Source of the DNA: Chenopodium formosanum | Taxonomy: Eukaryota; Streptophyta; Magnoliopsida; Caryophyllales; Amaranthaceae | Assembly: GCA_024500155.1 (NCBI GenBank) | Contig: CM044877.1 | Span: forward strand, 77,240,001-77,304,000 | Reading direction: 5' to 3' | Length of the DNA: 64,000 bases | Part shown: positions 45,999 through 57,606 of the stretch, piece after piece | Position numbering within the stretch: the stretch's first letter is position 1 | How the letters are laid out: the number at the start of each line of letters is the position of its first letter | Position numbers and translations under genes: made by a program | Notes under the pieces: model-generated | What the model was told of the DNA's origin: nothing | Seen by the model: only the letters and a program-made list of their open reading frames with translations | Database searches by the model: none

Positions 45999-47662
45999 CA
46001 CTACGTGAAAAAATGAAATTGGCACCGGTTCAAACCGGTGCAATGTGGGGGTGCCAATAAGTGGTTTAAAAAGGCACCGGTTTGAACTGGTGCCAAAAGT
46101 GCCAAAAAATTAATTTTTTTTAACTTAAAAATTATATAAACTAAAATTAAATGAGAATACAAATATAAATGGAACATCACAATCAATATAATCAAATCTG
46201 TTCAATATATATATAATCAAAAAAAATTCACAGTATAGATCAATCAAAAAATTACAACATATAAATCAAAATAAAAAAATTACAACATATAAAAAAAATT
46301 AAAATATAAATCAAAATAAAAATTTACAACTTCACAATAAAAAAAAACCCATACAACATCTAAATAAATATACTTGCATCTTGATTCTTCGATTTAAGAT
46401 CTAAATCCATGTACCTGCACAAATTAAAACAACCAAAATAAATCGATTAAAATGATTTAATTAAGCTGCAAAAAAAATTCAAAAAAAAAATCCAGAAAAT
46501 CGAAAAATAAAAAAGAAAATCAGTTGAAAAGAAAAAAAAACCAGAACATCGATCAGTTAAAAAAGAATTAAACCCAAAAAATAAATAAAATTAAATTCGA
46601 TTAAAAAAACCCAGAAAATAAATAAAATTAATTTCGATTAAAAAAAACCCAAAAAATAAATATAAAAAAATTCAAATAAACCCAGAAAATAAATTAGAAA
46701 TCGAAAAAAAAATAAAATCGAAAAAAACCAAGTATTCGAAAAAACCCTGAAAACAAAAAAAAATTGAAATCGAAAAAAAAAATTGAAATCTGAAAAAAAA
46801 AAATCAAAATCGAAATTGATTAAAAATTTGATTAAAACAAACTTGAAATCAAAAATAAAATAAACCCAGAGATTGAAAAAAAAATGAAAATCGAAAAAAA
46901 AACCCAATTAAAAGAGAATTGAAATGGAAAAAAAAATTAAAACCCAGGAAAAAAACCTAAAAATCACAAAAATAAAACCCCAAAACCGCATGCATGCATT
47001 AACCCAAAATAATCAATTATTTTAACAGAAAATTAACCCAGAAATCGAAATTGAAATCGAAAAACAAAATCAAAATCGAAAAAAACACAATCAAAATTGA
47101 AATCGAAAAACAAAACCCAGAAATAGAAAAAAAAAAAATCGAAAAAAGAAACCCAGAAATCGAAATAATTGAAATTGAAAAAAAATTCAAATCGAAAAAC
47201 CCATAAATCGATTGAAATGGTAAAAAAAAAACCAAGAAATTAATTTTAAAAAATCAAGATCGGTTTTGGATGTTGTTGTCTTCGATTTGTTTTTGGTCTT
47301 CGAATGATAGAAAGGAGGAGGAGATCCAGAAAGATAAAGAAATGAAGGAGATCGGTGAACAAGAAGGAAAGAGGAGGAGAGGAGAGAAAAAGAGGCGGAG
47401 GAGAGTGAAAGAGGAGAGGAGAGGAGAGAGAATGGGCTGCTAACTTTAGGGTTTGGGGGGGATTTAAATGGGCGGGTTTTTTTTAATAATTAAAGAACCG
47501 GTTCGTAACTGGTGCCCTTTTTATTTTTGGCACCGGTTTGAGCTGAACCGGTGCCATTTCTCTTTGTTTAAAAACCTGCCCATTTTTAGGCCGGTTTTTG
47601 CCACCGGTTTGGCCTGAATCGGTGCCATTAGGGGGTTGCCTATTTGTATTTTTCTACTAGTG
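45999..47662. mobile_element. CACTA-type element 2 (1664 bp), TSD ACT, with GCACCGG motifs
   Basis: The left end begins CACTACGTGAAAAAATG and the inverted right end CACTAGTAGAAAAATAC. ACT flanks at 45996-45998 and 47663-47665. GGCACCGGTTT-type motifs in both orientations cluster within 150 bp of each end. The middle is A-rich AAATCGAAA low-complexity DNA, so open frames there (46638-47235) are not genes. Confidence 0.9.
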
Positions 47663-47907
47663 ACTATTCATAAGAGCTAACTCAAACTTTTTAAAATAGA
47701 TTATGCATGCTTAGCTTCAATATTTAGGTCATTGATGCATTATTATCAATTAAATGCCATGTTTAATTTTTTTTTTTAACCTTTTATATAATATATTTGA
47801 GTAATTATGTGACAATAACTAATTTATAAATAAGTTTTTTAGGGTTCTCACACGTAAGTTTATCATTATTATTTTATTTTTTTTTGCACTTAAAAAATAC
47901 TCATTTA

Positions 47908-48202
47908 TGGCCTGTTCACATTATAGATAAGTTGAATTGAATTGAACTGAACTAAATTGATTATTGGAGCTGAACTGAACTAAGCTAAAATGAATATTTT
48001 ATGAGAAAGGAAAATTAGGAGCTGAACTGAACTGATTGGAGCTGAACTGAACTGAACTGAACTGGAGCTGAACTGAACTAAACTAAACTGAACTGAGCTG
48101 AAATGAATATCTTATGAGAGAGAAAATTTAGGAGCTGAACTGAACTGAACTGAACTGATTAAAGCTGAACTGAACTAAAAGTAAGTAAATGTGAATAGGC
48201 CC
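47908..48202. mobile_element. Tourist-type MITE (295 bp), TSD TTA
   Basis: Ends TGGCCTGTTCACATT and, inverted, GGGCCTATTCACATT, with TTA at 47905-47907 and 48203-48205. It is related to the element at 40507 through its GAGCTGAACTGAACT repeats, here expanded. Confidence 0.82.
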
Positions 48203-48205
48203 TTA

Positions 48206-49044
48206 ATTTAATAAGTCATTATTGTAGTTTTAACTTCAATTTTGATCTCATAATTTTTTATTAAAATACCTACTGGTTAATTCATACTTGTAATCTATGG
48301 TATTCTAGGATTAATTATTATTACTATTTTTGTTTTTTGGATACTCAAAATACTCATTATAATATAATGTATGCATTGGTCTTCACATGCACCACATATA
48401 TAATTAGTAGTCCATTCGTAGATTGTGGGCTTGTGGCTAACCCTTCAATAATCCGTCTTAATTATTATTTTAGTGTGTAAATATTAATAAAGTTGATTAG
48501 CCGTTGGCCCGTTGTTGCATGCATTAGGAGAAACATATATATCTATATATATAATTATCCGTGTTTGAAGGAGTAAAACTATCCCCAATTAGGGTCCTAA
48601 AATATAGTCAAAAGCTCAAAACTCTTTTGCTCGCTCTTACGAATTTTGTCTTGCATAAACAGTCAAAATCTTCAAACCTTTTATTTTTTGTTTTTCCTCT
48701 TCTCAAACTTATTTCTTGTCAAAATTTCCTAAAATGCGACCATCACTTGGAAAATATTGTTGAATTTTCATTCAAGAAATCAAAATGCAAGTAATTAATA
48801 ATGGACCAACATGCTTACCTATGTGTATATATATATATGTACACACAGCACACATCCACATAATTAATTCATACGTAAAATCATCATATCCTCAATATAT
48901 AGAAAACAAAATTCACAAAACCAAATTGAAATTGTACAACCTAACTTTTGAAAAGGTGCAATAAAAAAAAGTACAAGCTAGTACCATATTTAGAAAAAAT
49001 AAATAAAAGACCCTTGAATTCAAAGAAACACTAGCTAATTAGCC
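48206..49044. other. upstream region of the TIR gene
   Basis: AT-rich; no other coding region supported. Presumed promoter and 5' UTR of the TIR gene. No specific element is claimed. Confidence 0.4.
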
Positions 49045-49970
49045 ATGCAACGCTCAATGATATCAAAAAGCCTAGCCTCATCAACTCAAATCCTCCGTCC
49101 CTTAATTCGCGGTATTCCTCCATCTAACCCAAAACCACCATGTGATATATTCATCAACCATCGAGGGGTTGACACAAAGAGGACAATAGCCGGTCTTCTG
49201 TATCAGCATCTCTCAGGTCTTGGATACCACCCTTTCTTAGATAGCAAGAGTATGAAACCCGGGGATAATCTATTTGATAAGATTGACCCGGCAATCAAGA
49301 ATTGTAGGGTTGGGGTAGCGGTTTTTTCCCCACGTTATTGTGAATCGTACTTTTGTTTGCATGAACTCGCCTTGATGATGGAGTACAAGAAGAAGGTGGT
49401 GCCCATATTTTGTGATGTGAAGCCTTCGGAGCTCCGAGTTAAGGATAATGGAACTTGCTCACCTAAGCAACTTGAGAGGTTTCATAGGAGTGTTGAAGAG
49501 GCTAAAAACATCGTTGGTCTAACATTTGATACCTCAAATGGGTAAGCTATATTATTTCTATATTTGTAGTACTATCTATATTTAGTAATATTTGGTATAT
49601 GCTTTTAATTAGTTTAGTAATTTAGAATGATATTAAGAAAATTTTTTGTATGATATTATTGTTTAGAATATATAACAAGATAAAATTGATGAATTTTGAG
49701 AGTAACGGATCATATATTATACTCCATAATAAAAATGAATTAAATAATTAGTTCTTAACAAAAGACTAAATTAAATTAAAGTGTAATTGTATAGAAATTT
49801 TAACAATAATAGTAATGCTTATCTTTCTTTGCAGAGACTGGTCAGAGTTTTTGACAAATGCAACAGAAACAATTCTTGGAAATTTGGTTGAAGCTGAAGA
49901 AGATGAGAAGTACTTTAAACATAATATAACCAATTATTATGAAGCAAATTTGGCAGAGAATTCTAACTAA
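49045..49970 (+). CDS. TIR-only protein (Toll/interleukin-1 receptor domain, 210 aa)
   Basis: Exon 1 is 49045-49541 (donor GTAAGC, phase 2) and exon 2 is 49835-49970 (acceptor TTTGCAG), together 210 codons and a TAA. The TIR domain spans about residues 33-165: CDIFINHRGVDTKRT (box 1), a BB-loop region SMKPGDNLFDKI, then YCESYFCLHELALMM and VVPIFCDVKPSELR. Glu107 in CLHEL sits where the NADase catalytic Glu of plant TIRs is found. There is no NB-ARC or LRR; exon 2 encodes an acidic tail with EAEEDEKYF. The FINHRG version of box 1 belongs, from memory, to a conserved TIR-only family found also in plants lacking TIR-NLRs. TIR domains cleave NAD+ to make immune signalling nucleotides, so a role in defence signalling is inferred. 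The gene is intact; a decayed copy lies about 2.8 kb downstream. Confidence 0.9.
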
Positions 49971-51284
49971 ATCAAAACCATTCTTTCTTAAACTTTTCTT
50001 CACTTTTATTTTTCTTTTGAGCATTGAAAAAATTCCTTTATTTATTCATTTATTAATTTTGACATTATTAACGACAATGACAAAATTTCTTGATTTCTTT
50101 GTAAAGTACTTTTGTAAAGCTAACACATAAATTCAAAAATTTTAAATACTTCCAAGGACAAATATTTGTACTATATTGTTTTGGCGGCTACTTTTTTTTT
50201 GATGTTCTTGTAATTATCATAAACACTAGATACCTCATTTTTGTTTATGATCACTTAGATTCATTAATTTATTTTAATTTTTTTTTTTTTTTTTTTTTTA
50301 TTGGCCAATGCCTCATTACTTGTAATAATGTAAAGATGTAAATGAAATTTATGAGATTTGTATTGAGAATAATTGTATAATTCGATTTGTCATAATTGAA
50401 GTATTTGTATTAATAATTTAATATTAACTACATTATCTTCTCTATTATGATATGAGTGACACGATCACATCATCACGGAATACTGAAGTTGAGGATATAG
50501 AGGTGTATGTACGTACAAAATTAGTTAATTTTTTCGATGATCTAACAATGTTTGTTATGATGTTTTATAGTAAGAGTTTTTTTTTTTTTTTTTTTTTTTC
50601 TTTCTCTAGTATAATTAGCAATAACATGATTCTTCGTGAATTGTATTATTACAATAAAATGAAGAGAAATTTTATTCGACCCCAGTGTTATAATGTCCAA
50701 GGTCCGATATTAGTTCATTATTCATTAATCTAAGTACGTAGTATACTAGTATTACATAATATGGGTTACTTAATATAAAGAGTATTTAATGTTTAAACAT
50801 TTTTTTTTTTACGAAGTTAGGAGTATTTAAATCATACTCCGTATTTGTTTCCTTATTTGTCTGATCTTCAATATCTTCCTATTAATTAACTAGGGTTTTT
50901 AAAGGGTCAATAAGTCCTGCATTATATATCATCATATCATCATTAGTTGTCATTAATATAAAATGCCAGGTTAGCTCAAATAAATTTTTTTATTTCATAT
51001 TATACCAAAACACTTTAAACAAACAATCTGTAGTTGTAAATCCAGTGCTATTCTTTTGCTAATTCGGCAAAATCATTTTCAGAGCTAAATAAAACGAAAA
51101 TTTATCTAAGCTAACGTAGTAACGTGCATTTCAAAGACACCTTAGTAAAACAGAAATTTTCAACACCCCCTCATGGTTCCCAACTTCTCACCTCTATGCT
51201 AGTATAACTGGATTTATTTTTATTTATTTTTTTTATATAAGGAGCAAGAGTAGCACCAAATTTTAGATAATGTATTTAAAAAAA
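49971..51284. other. intergenic between TIR gene and MULE-like element
   Basis: AT-rich with T-runs (50279-50300, 50577-50600). The open frames at 49939-50130 and 50452-50733 are low complexity and lack domains. Confidence 0.45.
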
Positions 51285-52339
51285 GGAAAAATTAGAAAAT
51301 AATACCACAAATTTCTCGAAATTTTGATTATAAAACCTCATATTCTAAAACTTTTATTATAACACCACAAAAAAATCCCAAAAAGTGGATTTCACCACCA
51401 ATTGTCGGATTTTTGGATGGAATCCGTTAGTGGGATCCACTATGGACACGCGTCAATAAGACATTGGTTTTTTAAAAAAAATAAAATTATAAGCAAAAAT
51501 AAAAAATAAAAAAAAATAAAAAAAAAAAACTCTAAACTCTAACCCAGCCACCAGCCCACCACCGTACCGGCGACCTTAACCCCACTGTCGGCAACCCAAT
51601 CCCAGCCTCCGAGACCGCCACCTAACCCCCATAGCCCAGCCAAACCCACCACCTAACCCCCATAGCCCAGCCAAAACCCCATTACCTACCAGCTGAAACC
51701 CACTACAACCTCGAAACCACCACCTAACCTTCGACAAACCCCTTCGCCCACCAGCCAAACCCACCACAACCACACCGCGAATCCCACTACAACCATCAAT
51801 GGCAACCCACCATCTTCACGTTCCCTCTTTGATTCCTAGTCGCGAAAACCATAACGCACCCTCTTTTCATTCTCTATCTGGCCTTGCGCTCCGATGACCT
51901 TTTTTATGGTTGTGGTCGGAGCTAGGGTTTCGATTACCCGGGGCTGTTGACCTCGATCTAGAGAGTGGAGCTGGTGGGCGATTGGGTTTAACGGGGGCTG
52001 GTGGTATTTCGAAGGTTAAGGAGGAGGTTTCGTTGAGGGTGGTGGATGTGTGGGCTTGCCGGTGATGGGTTATAGGGCTGTCGGAGGTGAGGGTGGTGGT
52101 TGGGTTAAGGTTTGAAGTGTTTTTTCTTTTTTTTTTTTTTTTTTTCTTTTTAAAAAAATCAAATAGAATAGTGACACGTGTTGGTTGTGGGGCCCACTAA
52201 CGATTTTTTGGATGATTTTCGTTAGATGGTGGTGAAATCAATCTTTTTGGTTTTTATGTGATGTTATAATAAAAGTTTTGAAATAGGTGGTGTTAAATTC
52301 TAATTTTTGAGAATTTTATGGTGTTTTTTCTGATTTATC
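51285..52339. mobile_element. MULE-like element with long terminal inverted repeats (about 115 bp)
   Basis: The left arm (GAAAAATTAGAAAATAATAC to GATTTCACCACCA) aligns by eye with the inverted right arm at roughly 75-80%. Shared blocks include AAAACTTTTATTATAACA and GATTTCACCACCA. Possible 9-bp target duplication TTAAAAAAA / TTAAAACAA (8 of 9) at 51276-51284 and 52340-52348. The interior is C-rich with no transposase. Confidence 0.65.
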
Positions 52340-52721
52340 TTAAAACAAACATTAAAAAAAAAAACAAAATCCGAAAAATCATTTTATACTCCTGTCATTT
52401 TCACTAACTTTACACAGAAGAGTAACACCATAACTAATAACTAGGGGCTTGTTTGGCATCATTTTTTTTTTTTTTCAATTTCCTTTTTTTTTTTTTTATT
52501 TTAACCAAAAACAGGAAATAAGAAATTGGTGTTTTCACTTTTCTGTTGTCTGTTTTCAAAATTATGATGATTTTAATAAGTTTAAATAATTTTTGATTCA
52601 TTATGGGACATATATCATATACTTTTAAAAAATTAAAAAAAAAAAAACAAAAAACTAAAAAACAGAAAACTACAACAACGTCAAACTAGGGTGTTGTAAA
52701 AAAAATAACTAGGGTAGAGAG

Positions 52722-54150
52722 CCATGCAACGTTCAATTATCACCAAAGGCCAGCTAACAAAGTCCTCCACCTTTCCGACCACCCTTCAATCCAATTACGA
52801 CCCTACGACATGTTCATCAACCATCGAGGGACTGATACAAAGAAGACCATCGATGGTCTTCTGTATCACCATCTTTCGGGTCTTGGATACTACCCCTTTC
52901 TAGATAGTAAGAGCATGAAGCCCGGGGATAGGCTCTTTGAGAAAATCAACCCTGCAGTCAAGGAGTCTAGGGTTGGGGGGGCATCTGAAAATTATTGTAA
53001 CTCTTATCTTTGTTTGCATGAACTTGCCTTGATGTTAGAGTTAGGGGTGTTCAAATCCGGGTACCCGGGTTTTCGGGTACTTGTTAACGTGTCCCATGTC
53101 CCGACCCGAATAATCTGGGTACCCGGGTTTCGGGTACCCGGATTATTCGGGTCGGGACATGGGTACCCGGATCTGTTTTTTTTTTTTTAATTAACTTTTT
53201 ACTTAATATTATGTATTTAACTAATGAAATAAGAAATAATGAAATAATTCAAAATAATGCAACATAATTTGCGCAAATCAGCATAAAATAAAAATAAAAA
53301 TAAGGATAAATAAGAAATAATGAAATAATTCAAAATAATACAACATAATTCGCGCAAATCAGCAAAAAAAATAAAAATAAAAATAAGGATAAAAAAGAAT
53401 TCGAGAATGTATGAATTTGTCATCTAATTAATCACCATAATACACTATCAATTAGCACAAAATATACTATCAATTGGATTACCACAAATTACAACGAAAT
53501 TAAAATTCGAGCATGACTGAAGCCTTGAACTCGCTTGAAGGCCTTGAACGCCTTGAAGAGTTGAAGCGTTGAACAAGTGAAGGGCAAGAAGAACTGAAGA
53601 AGAAGGCAAGAATAAGCAGGAAGAGAGAGAGAGAGGAAGGAGGAAGCGGCAGAGAGAGAGAGAGGGGGGAAAGATGCCAGAACCCTAATTTCGTGAAAAT
53701 TAGGCTGGGGGCTGGGCTTTTGGGGTCTGACTGTTTGACGTGGTGAGGAGTTTGAGTGGTAAATTCGGGTAATCGGGTACCCGTTTCTGAAAAAAACCGG
53801 CCCATGTCCCTGCCCGGATTGAAGGCAGTTTTCCCGGGTCGGGTACCCGACCCGAAAAAAACAAGTTATTTTAAAAAAATTCCCGTCGGGTATTTGTCGG
53901 GACAGCGGGTCAGCGGGTCGGGACATTCGGGTCGGGTTTTTTTTAACACCCCTAGTTAGAGTGCAAGAAGAGGATTGTGCCAATTTTTTGTGATATGAAT
54001 CCAAGTTATTGATGATGGTACTTCAGCTAGAAATGAAATTGAAAGGTTTGGTCAAGCTATTGAGGAATGTAGATACAATTTTATTTTTTTTTGAAAAGAG
54101 GAATGTAGATACATTGTTGGGGTATCATATGATAGTAAGAAAAATGGGTT
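52722..54150 (+). pseudogene. decayed paralogue of the TIR-only gene, split by a hAT element
   Basis: The start MQRSIITK, like the intact gene's MQRSMISK, is out of frame by one base with the TIR body that begins MFINHRGTDTKKTIDGLLYH near 52810. The segment DSKSMKPGDRLFEKI is well kept, but the VAVFSP region is shortened to GASENYC. After CLHELALMLE the exon is interrupted by the hAT element and resumes at 53963 with CKKRIVPIFCDMNPS. A small deletion follows and leads into stops. Further on there is a local repeat of GAGGAATGTAGATACA. Box 1 and the Glu region are recognisable, but no full protein can be made. Confidence 0.88.
53042..53954. mobile_element. hAT-type element (913 bp), 8-bp TSD GTTAGAGT
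   Basis: Ends TAGGGGTGTTCAAA and, inverted, TAGGGGTGTTAAAA. GTTAGAGT lies at 53034-53041 and 53955-53962. GGGTACCCG palindromes cluster at both sides. It has no transposase; the open frames at 53489-54004 are low complexity or cross the element border. Confidence 0.93.
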
Positions 54151-54566
54151 AGTCCTACATAAAAAAAAAAAAAAAAATTATTTTATTTCAAATGAAAAAA
54201 AAAATTATTTAATGTAATTTTTAAAATAAATTTTTCGGGTAAAATTGTTGTAAAATATTTAATTTTACTCCTTTCCACATTTCCTCTTGTTTTACCTGCA
54301 ATTTGGGGTGGTAACAATTTCTTCATTAATTGCATTTAGATTGGACTTCCAACAATGAACTGAATAAAGCTAGTCATATAACCCCTCTTTGAAGTTTGAA
54401 CAAATATATTATTGGGCTTGAAAAATTGTATTCACTTAATTTTTTCATTTAGTTGCATTATTGGTTTCGTTCATTAATAGGTCTCCATTCTCTTTAAGAT
54501 AAATAATAAAGGATCATGATCTTCATTAATGCCTTTTTAATCTCATACTGTTAAAGGACCAACTCA

Positions 54567-54817
54567 ACCAAAAGCTTAAACTGATGGTTGAGGCCCAGGA
54601 ATATGTTTTATACTCTATCACTCCCCCTCACATGAAAGGCCCATTGGGCTTGAAATGTGGATGCAACACAGGCCCACCCATACCTGGTGCGAATTAATTC
54701 CACTTTGAAGGAGGGGCGGATGAGATTCGAACCCGTGACCTTTGTGTCATGTTGGCTCCAATACCAAAAGCTTAAACTGATGGTTGAGGCCTAGGAATAT
54801 GTTTTATACTCTATCAC
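54567..54817. repeat. 55-bp direct repeats flanking a tRNA-like segment
   Basis: ACCAAAAGCTTAAACTGATG and onward occurs at 54567-54621 and 54763-54817. Between them, on the minus strand, is GGGTTCGAATCTCATCC, a box-B-like sequence, preceded by TTTTGGTATTGGAGCC, which resembles a tRNA. It is not a functional tRNA gene; it is probably a tRNA-derived repeat. Confidence 0.6.
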
Positions 54818-54985
54818 ATACATGATTAAGTTACTTTGTGGTAAAATCCGTGACCTTATTAGTTCATTTCCTACCCTTTAGCCGGCCGATATGTACAAAG
54901 TTAAAAATTATTTGAGTTCAACTTATTCAACTCAAACTAAACACGTTATTAGCTGAAAAGTAACAACGATAAGATGATCGTTAGT

Positions 54986-55106
54986 GAGAGTGAGAGATAC
55001 CTCAAGTGGTTAGAGCAACCTTTCTGACTTCAGGAGATTTTGGGATCGATTCTCACCTTCACCCTTGTGGCTCTCTAAACACCAAAAAAAAAAAAAAAAA
55101 AAAAAA
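54986..55106 (+). mobile_element. tRNA-derived SINE (121 bp) with poly(A) tail, TSD ATCGTTAGT
   Basis: A box-A-like TACCTCAAGTGG (about 54998-55009) and a box-B-like GGATCGATTCTC (55043-55054) are followed by CCTTGTGGCTCTCTAAACACC and an A-run. The 9-bp duplication ATCGTTAGT is at 54977-54985 and 55107-55115. Confidence 0.85.
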
Positions 55107-55115
55107 ATCGTTAGT

Positions 55116-56330
55116 ACAAACCTAAACCTATGCATGCAAGGAATAGCTCATTTGTTTTATAAGATGATGTTTTTACTCCTCTTTTTCTAATGTGGAACAA
55201 TTCTTTTAAATACAAAGGGTTTCAATAAAGTTTTTTCAATTAATGTTGTATGAAGCGTATATACTTCGTATGTGAAAAAGGAGCAAAATACGAGCCAATA
55301 ATGTGCCATCAAGATAGAAAATTTTTAATTTTTTTAAAAAAAAATCATAAAACTCTTACCACTTAATTAAAACAAAAAAAGTTATTGGCATTATGCCATT
55401 ATGCATTCCAAATGTGATTCAAACAGCGTGATTAGCAGACAATGGAATTTGTTAGAATTACTTTTCAACACATGACTATTTTGAATGACAATTGGAGAAA
55501 ACCTTTATACTCGTACTTGTCTACTGTACATCATTACATAATACAATTTGGCTTTATTCGTGATTTACCTGGTCTAATCACTTTCTTAAATATATAACAT
55601 CATCCATTATCTATGTATCCCTATGAAACAAAACTCAATTTGAATATCAACCCCTTTTTATATGAGTCAATCATCAATCATATAATAAGTCATCAGCTAA
55701 GTTTATAACTATATGAGAATTATTGGGCTACTTTGTTGGTCAAATGGTAAATTGCTAAGTTTCACTAGAATTTTCTAGGACTAATGTTCTGAATCTGAAA
55801 TATTTTCAAGGTCTTAGAAAGTGCAAGAGAAATTACCACCTGCTTTCTGCATGTATTTGAACTTCTACAAAAAAATTCTCTCATTTTGGCAATGTTTTGG
55901 CCTTTTGGGCACTTAAAAGGGACATAAAGAGAGACAAATCTCACTTTTTCTCTAAGGTGGCCACCAACTTTGTACCCTAAATTCTCTTCTTTACATCTCG
56001 GTGGGACTTTCTTTCAGTAGAGATGCTAAACACTTTATTTGGATTAAGATTGATCTTTATCGTGGAATATTATCTCTATTTCATATTATTTACAAATTTG
56101 GGATATTAATTTGTAAAATATAAAAAATATTCAAAGTTGTAAATAATATGAAATGGTGATAGTGTATTTTAATGACTAATTTTAAATTTAGATTTACTTT
56201 AGAAAGGATGGGGTCATAATGTCATATTGATCTAATAATATTGTACTAGTTAAACAAAAAAATTCATTATAAAATTCCTAGTTTCCTACTAGTTAAACAT
56301 TAAAATTTACTAATTATAGATATTTTACAT
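55116..56330. other. AT-rich intergenic, no gene recognised
   Basis: Nothing coding is supported. An inverted pair near 56080-56150 (TTCATATTATTTACAA against TTGTAAATAATATGAA) could be a small MITE. Confidence 0.4.
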
Positions 56331-56437
56331 ATGAGAGTAAGAGATAACTCAAATGGTTAGAGTTTTTCTCTCGATTTCAGGAGATTCTGGAATTGATTTC
56401 CACCCCGCCCTTGTGGCTCTTTAAACATCAAAAACAG
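56331..56437 (+). mobile_element. diverged copy of the same SINE family
   Basis: GAGATAACTCAAATGGTTAG, then TTTCAGGAGATTCTGG and CCTTGTGGCTCTTTAAACAT, aligns with 54992-55080 at perhaps 80%. Its tail is short and no clear TSD is seen. Confidence 0.75.
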
Positions 56438-56640
56438 AGGTACTGACCTTGATTGGTAAATAGCTTATTAAAAGAGCTTATTGGGCTCGAAAATCTCTTT
56501 TAGAAAACGCTCATTATAAGAGTTTTTTAAAATTAATTTATTGAACAATTAGCCTTTTGTCTCTTAAATATACTAAAATACCTAACAATTAATAGCTATT
56601 TACCAAACACTTTTACACAATCAGCTAATTATAACTAGCT

Positions 56641-56912
56641 AGTCAAAGCAGCTAATACAATCAGCCATCTCAATAAGCTACCAACTAATTATCAAATATG
56701 GCCATTACATATGGAGTATCATTCAAAAATTAAAAATGGAAATAATACGAAATGTAGTAATACCAAACAAACCCCTAGTCAAAGCAGCTAATACAATCAG
56801 CTATATCAATAAGCTACCAACTAATTATCAAATAAGGCCATTACATATGGAGTATCATTCAAAAATAAAAAATTGAAACAATACGAAATGTAGTAATACC
56901 AAACAAACCCTT
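56641..56912. repeat. 136-bp tandem duplication
   Basis: Copies at 56641-56776 and 56777-56912 (AGTCAAAGCAGCTAATACAA and onward) differ at a few sites. Together with 56446-56640 they look like a hAT-like MITE tip (TTGGTAAATAGCTTATT) duplicated at one end. Confidence 0.82.
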
Positions 56913-56930
56913 AATCTATACTAATAAATT

Positions 56931-57565
56931 CACTACAAGAAAAATCACTTTTTGTAGCGATTATTTCGTAGCGATTGTTCATTCGCTACAATATGCAAGT
57001 ATGTTTGTGAAATAATTAAGGATGTCGTATCATTTTTACAATCGCCATGGTTTTCCCATATAAAATCGATACGGAAAGCATAATAATACATATCCACACT
57101 ATTTTTACACATTTATATAATTTTGAGAAATCGTATCATTTACAATCGCCACTAAATCCTAAAAATCGATACGAAAAGCCTTTTCAACACTAGATATATA
57201 AATATTGTTTGACAAAGAATACATAAAATATGTCATACCTTATTGGTGAAACATTTAATATAAGAGTTTGAGGTTGCATGTTCGAATCTTGTAAAGATCA
57301 TACGCATGTTTTTTTTTTTTTTTTGAAGAAAATGAGGATAACATTTATAGCGATTGTAATCGCTACAATAAGCACCACGATTGGATGTAGTTTTTTGTAT
57401 CGATTACTGAGGCCAACCCCAGCGATATTGAAAACTGCTACTAAAGGCTAAGGCAACGAGGGATATTGTATCGAATGACCATTCATTGGGAAAGCTTTTT
57501 GTTGCAATTACAATCGATACTAAAGGTTAAAATAATCGCTACGAAAAGGTTGTTTTCTTGTAGTG
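56931..57565. mobile_element. CACTA-type element 4 (635 bp), TSD ATT, with GTAGCGATT motifs
   Basis: Ends CACTACAAGAAAAATCAC and, inverted, CACTACAAGAAAACAACC; ATT flanks at 56928-56930 and 57566-57568. TAGCGATTGT and its complement recur inside. A tRNA-like box B (TGTTCGAATCTT) near 57280 may mark an embedded SINE. Confidence 0.9.
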
Positions 57566-57606
57566 ATTAAAAGGCGTTTATAAAAACGTCCATGTGACAC
57601 GTAGAT

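Noticed and set aside
46638..47235. Phe-rich open frames on the minus strand
   Set aside because: They translate the A-rich AAATCGAAA low-complexity core of CACTA element 2; no domain or normal composition.
49045..49970. First exon of a TIR-NB-LRR resistance gene
   Set aside because: Exon 2 ends with a stop after 44 codons and no NB-ARC or LRR sequence is found downstream; the protein is TIR-only.
52440..52700. Possible hAT MITE beginning TAGGGGCTTGTTTGGCATCA
   Set aside because: The supposed right end does not mirror it well and no TSD could be read.
54986..55055. Functional tRNA gene
   Set aside because: Box A/B-like sequences are present but the arms do not make a cloverleaf, and a poly(A) tail with TSD shows it is a SINE.
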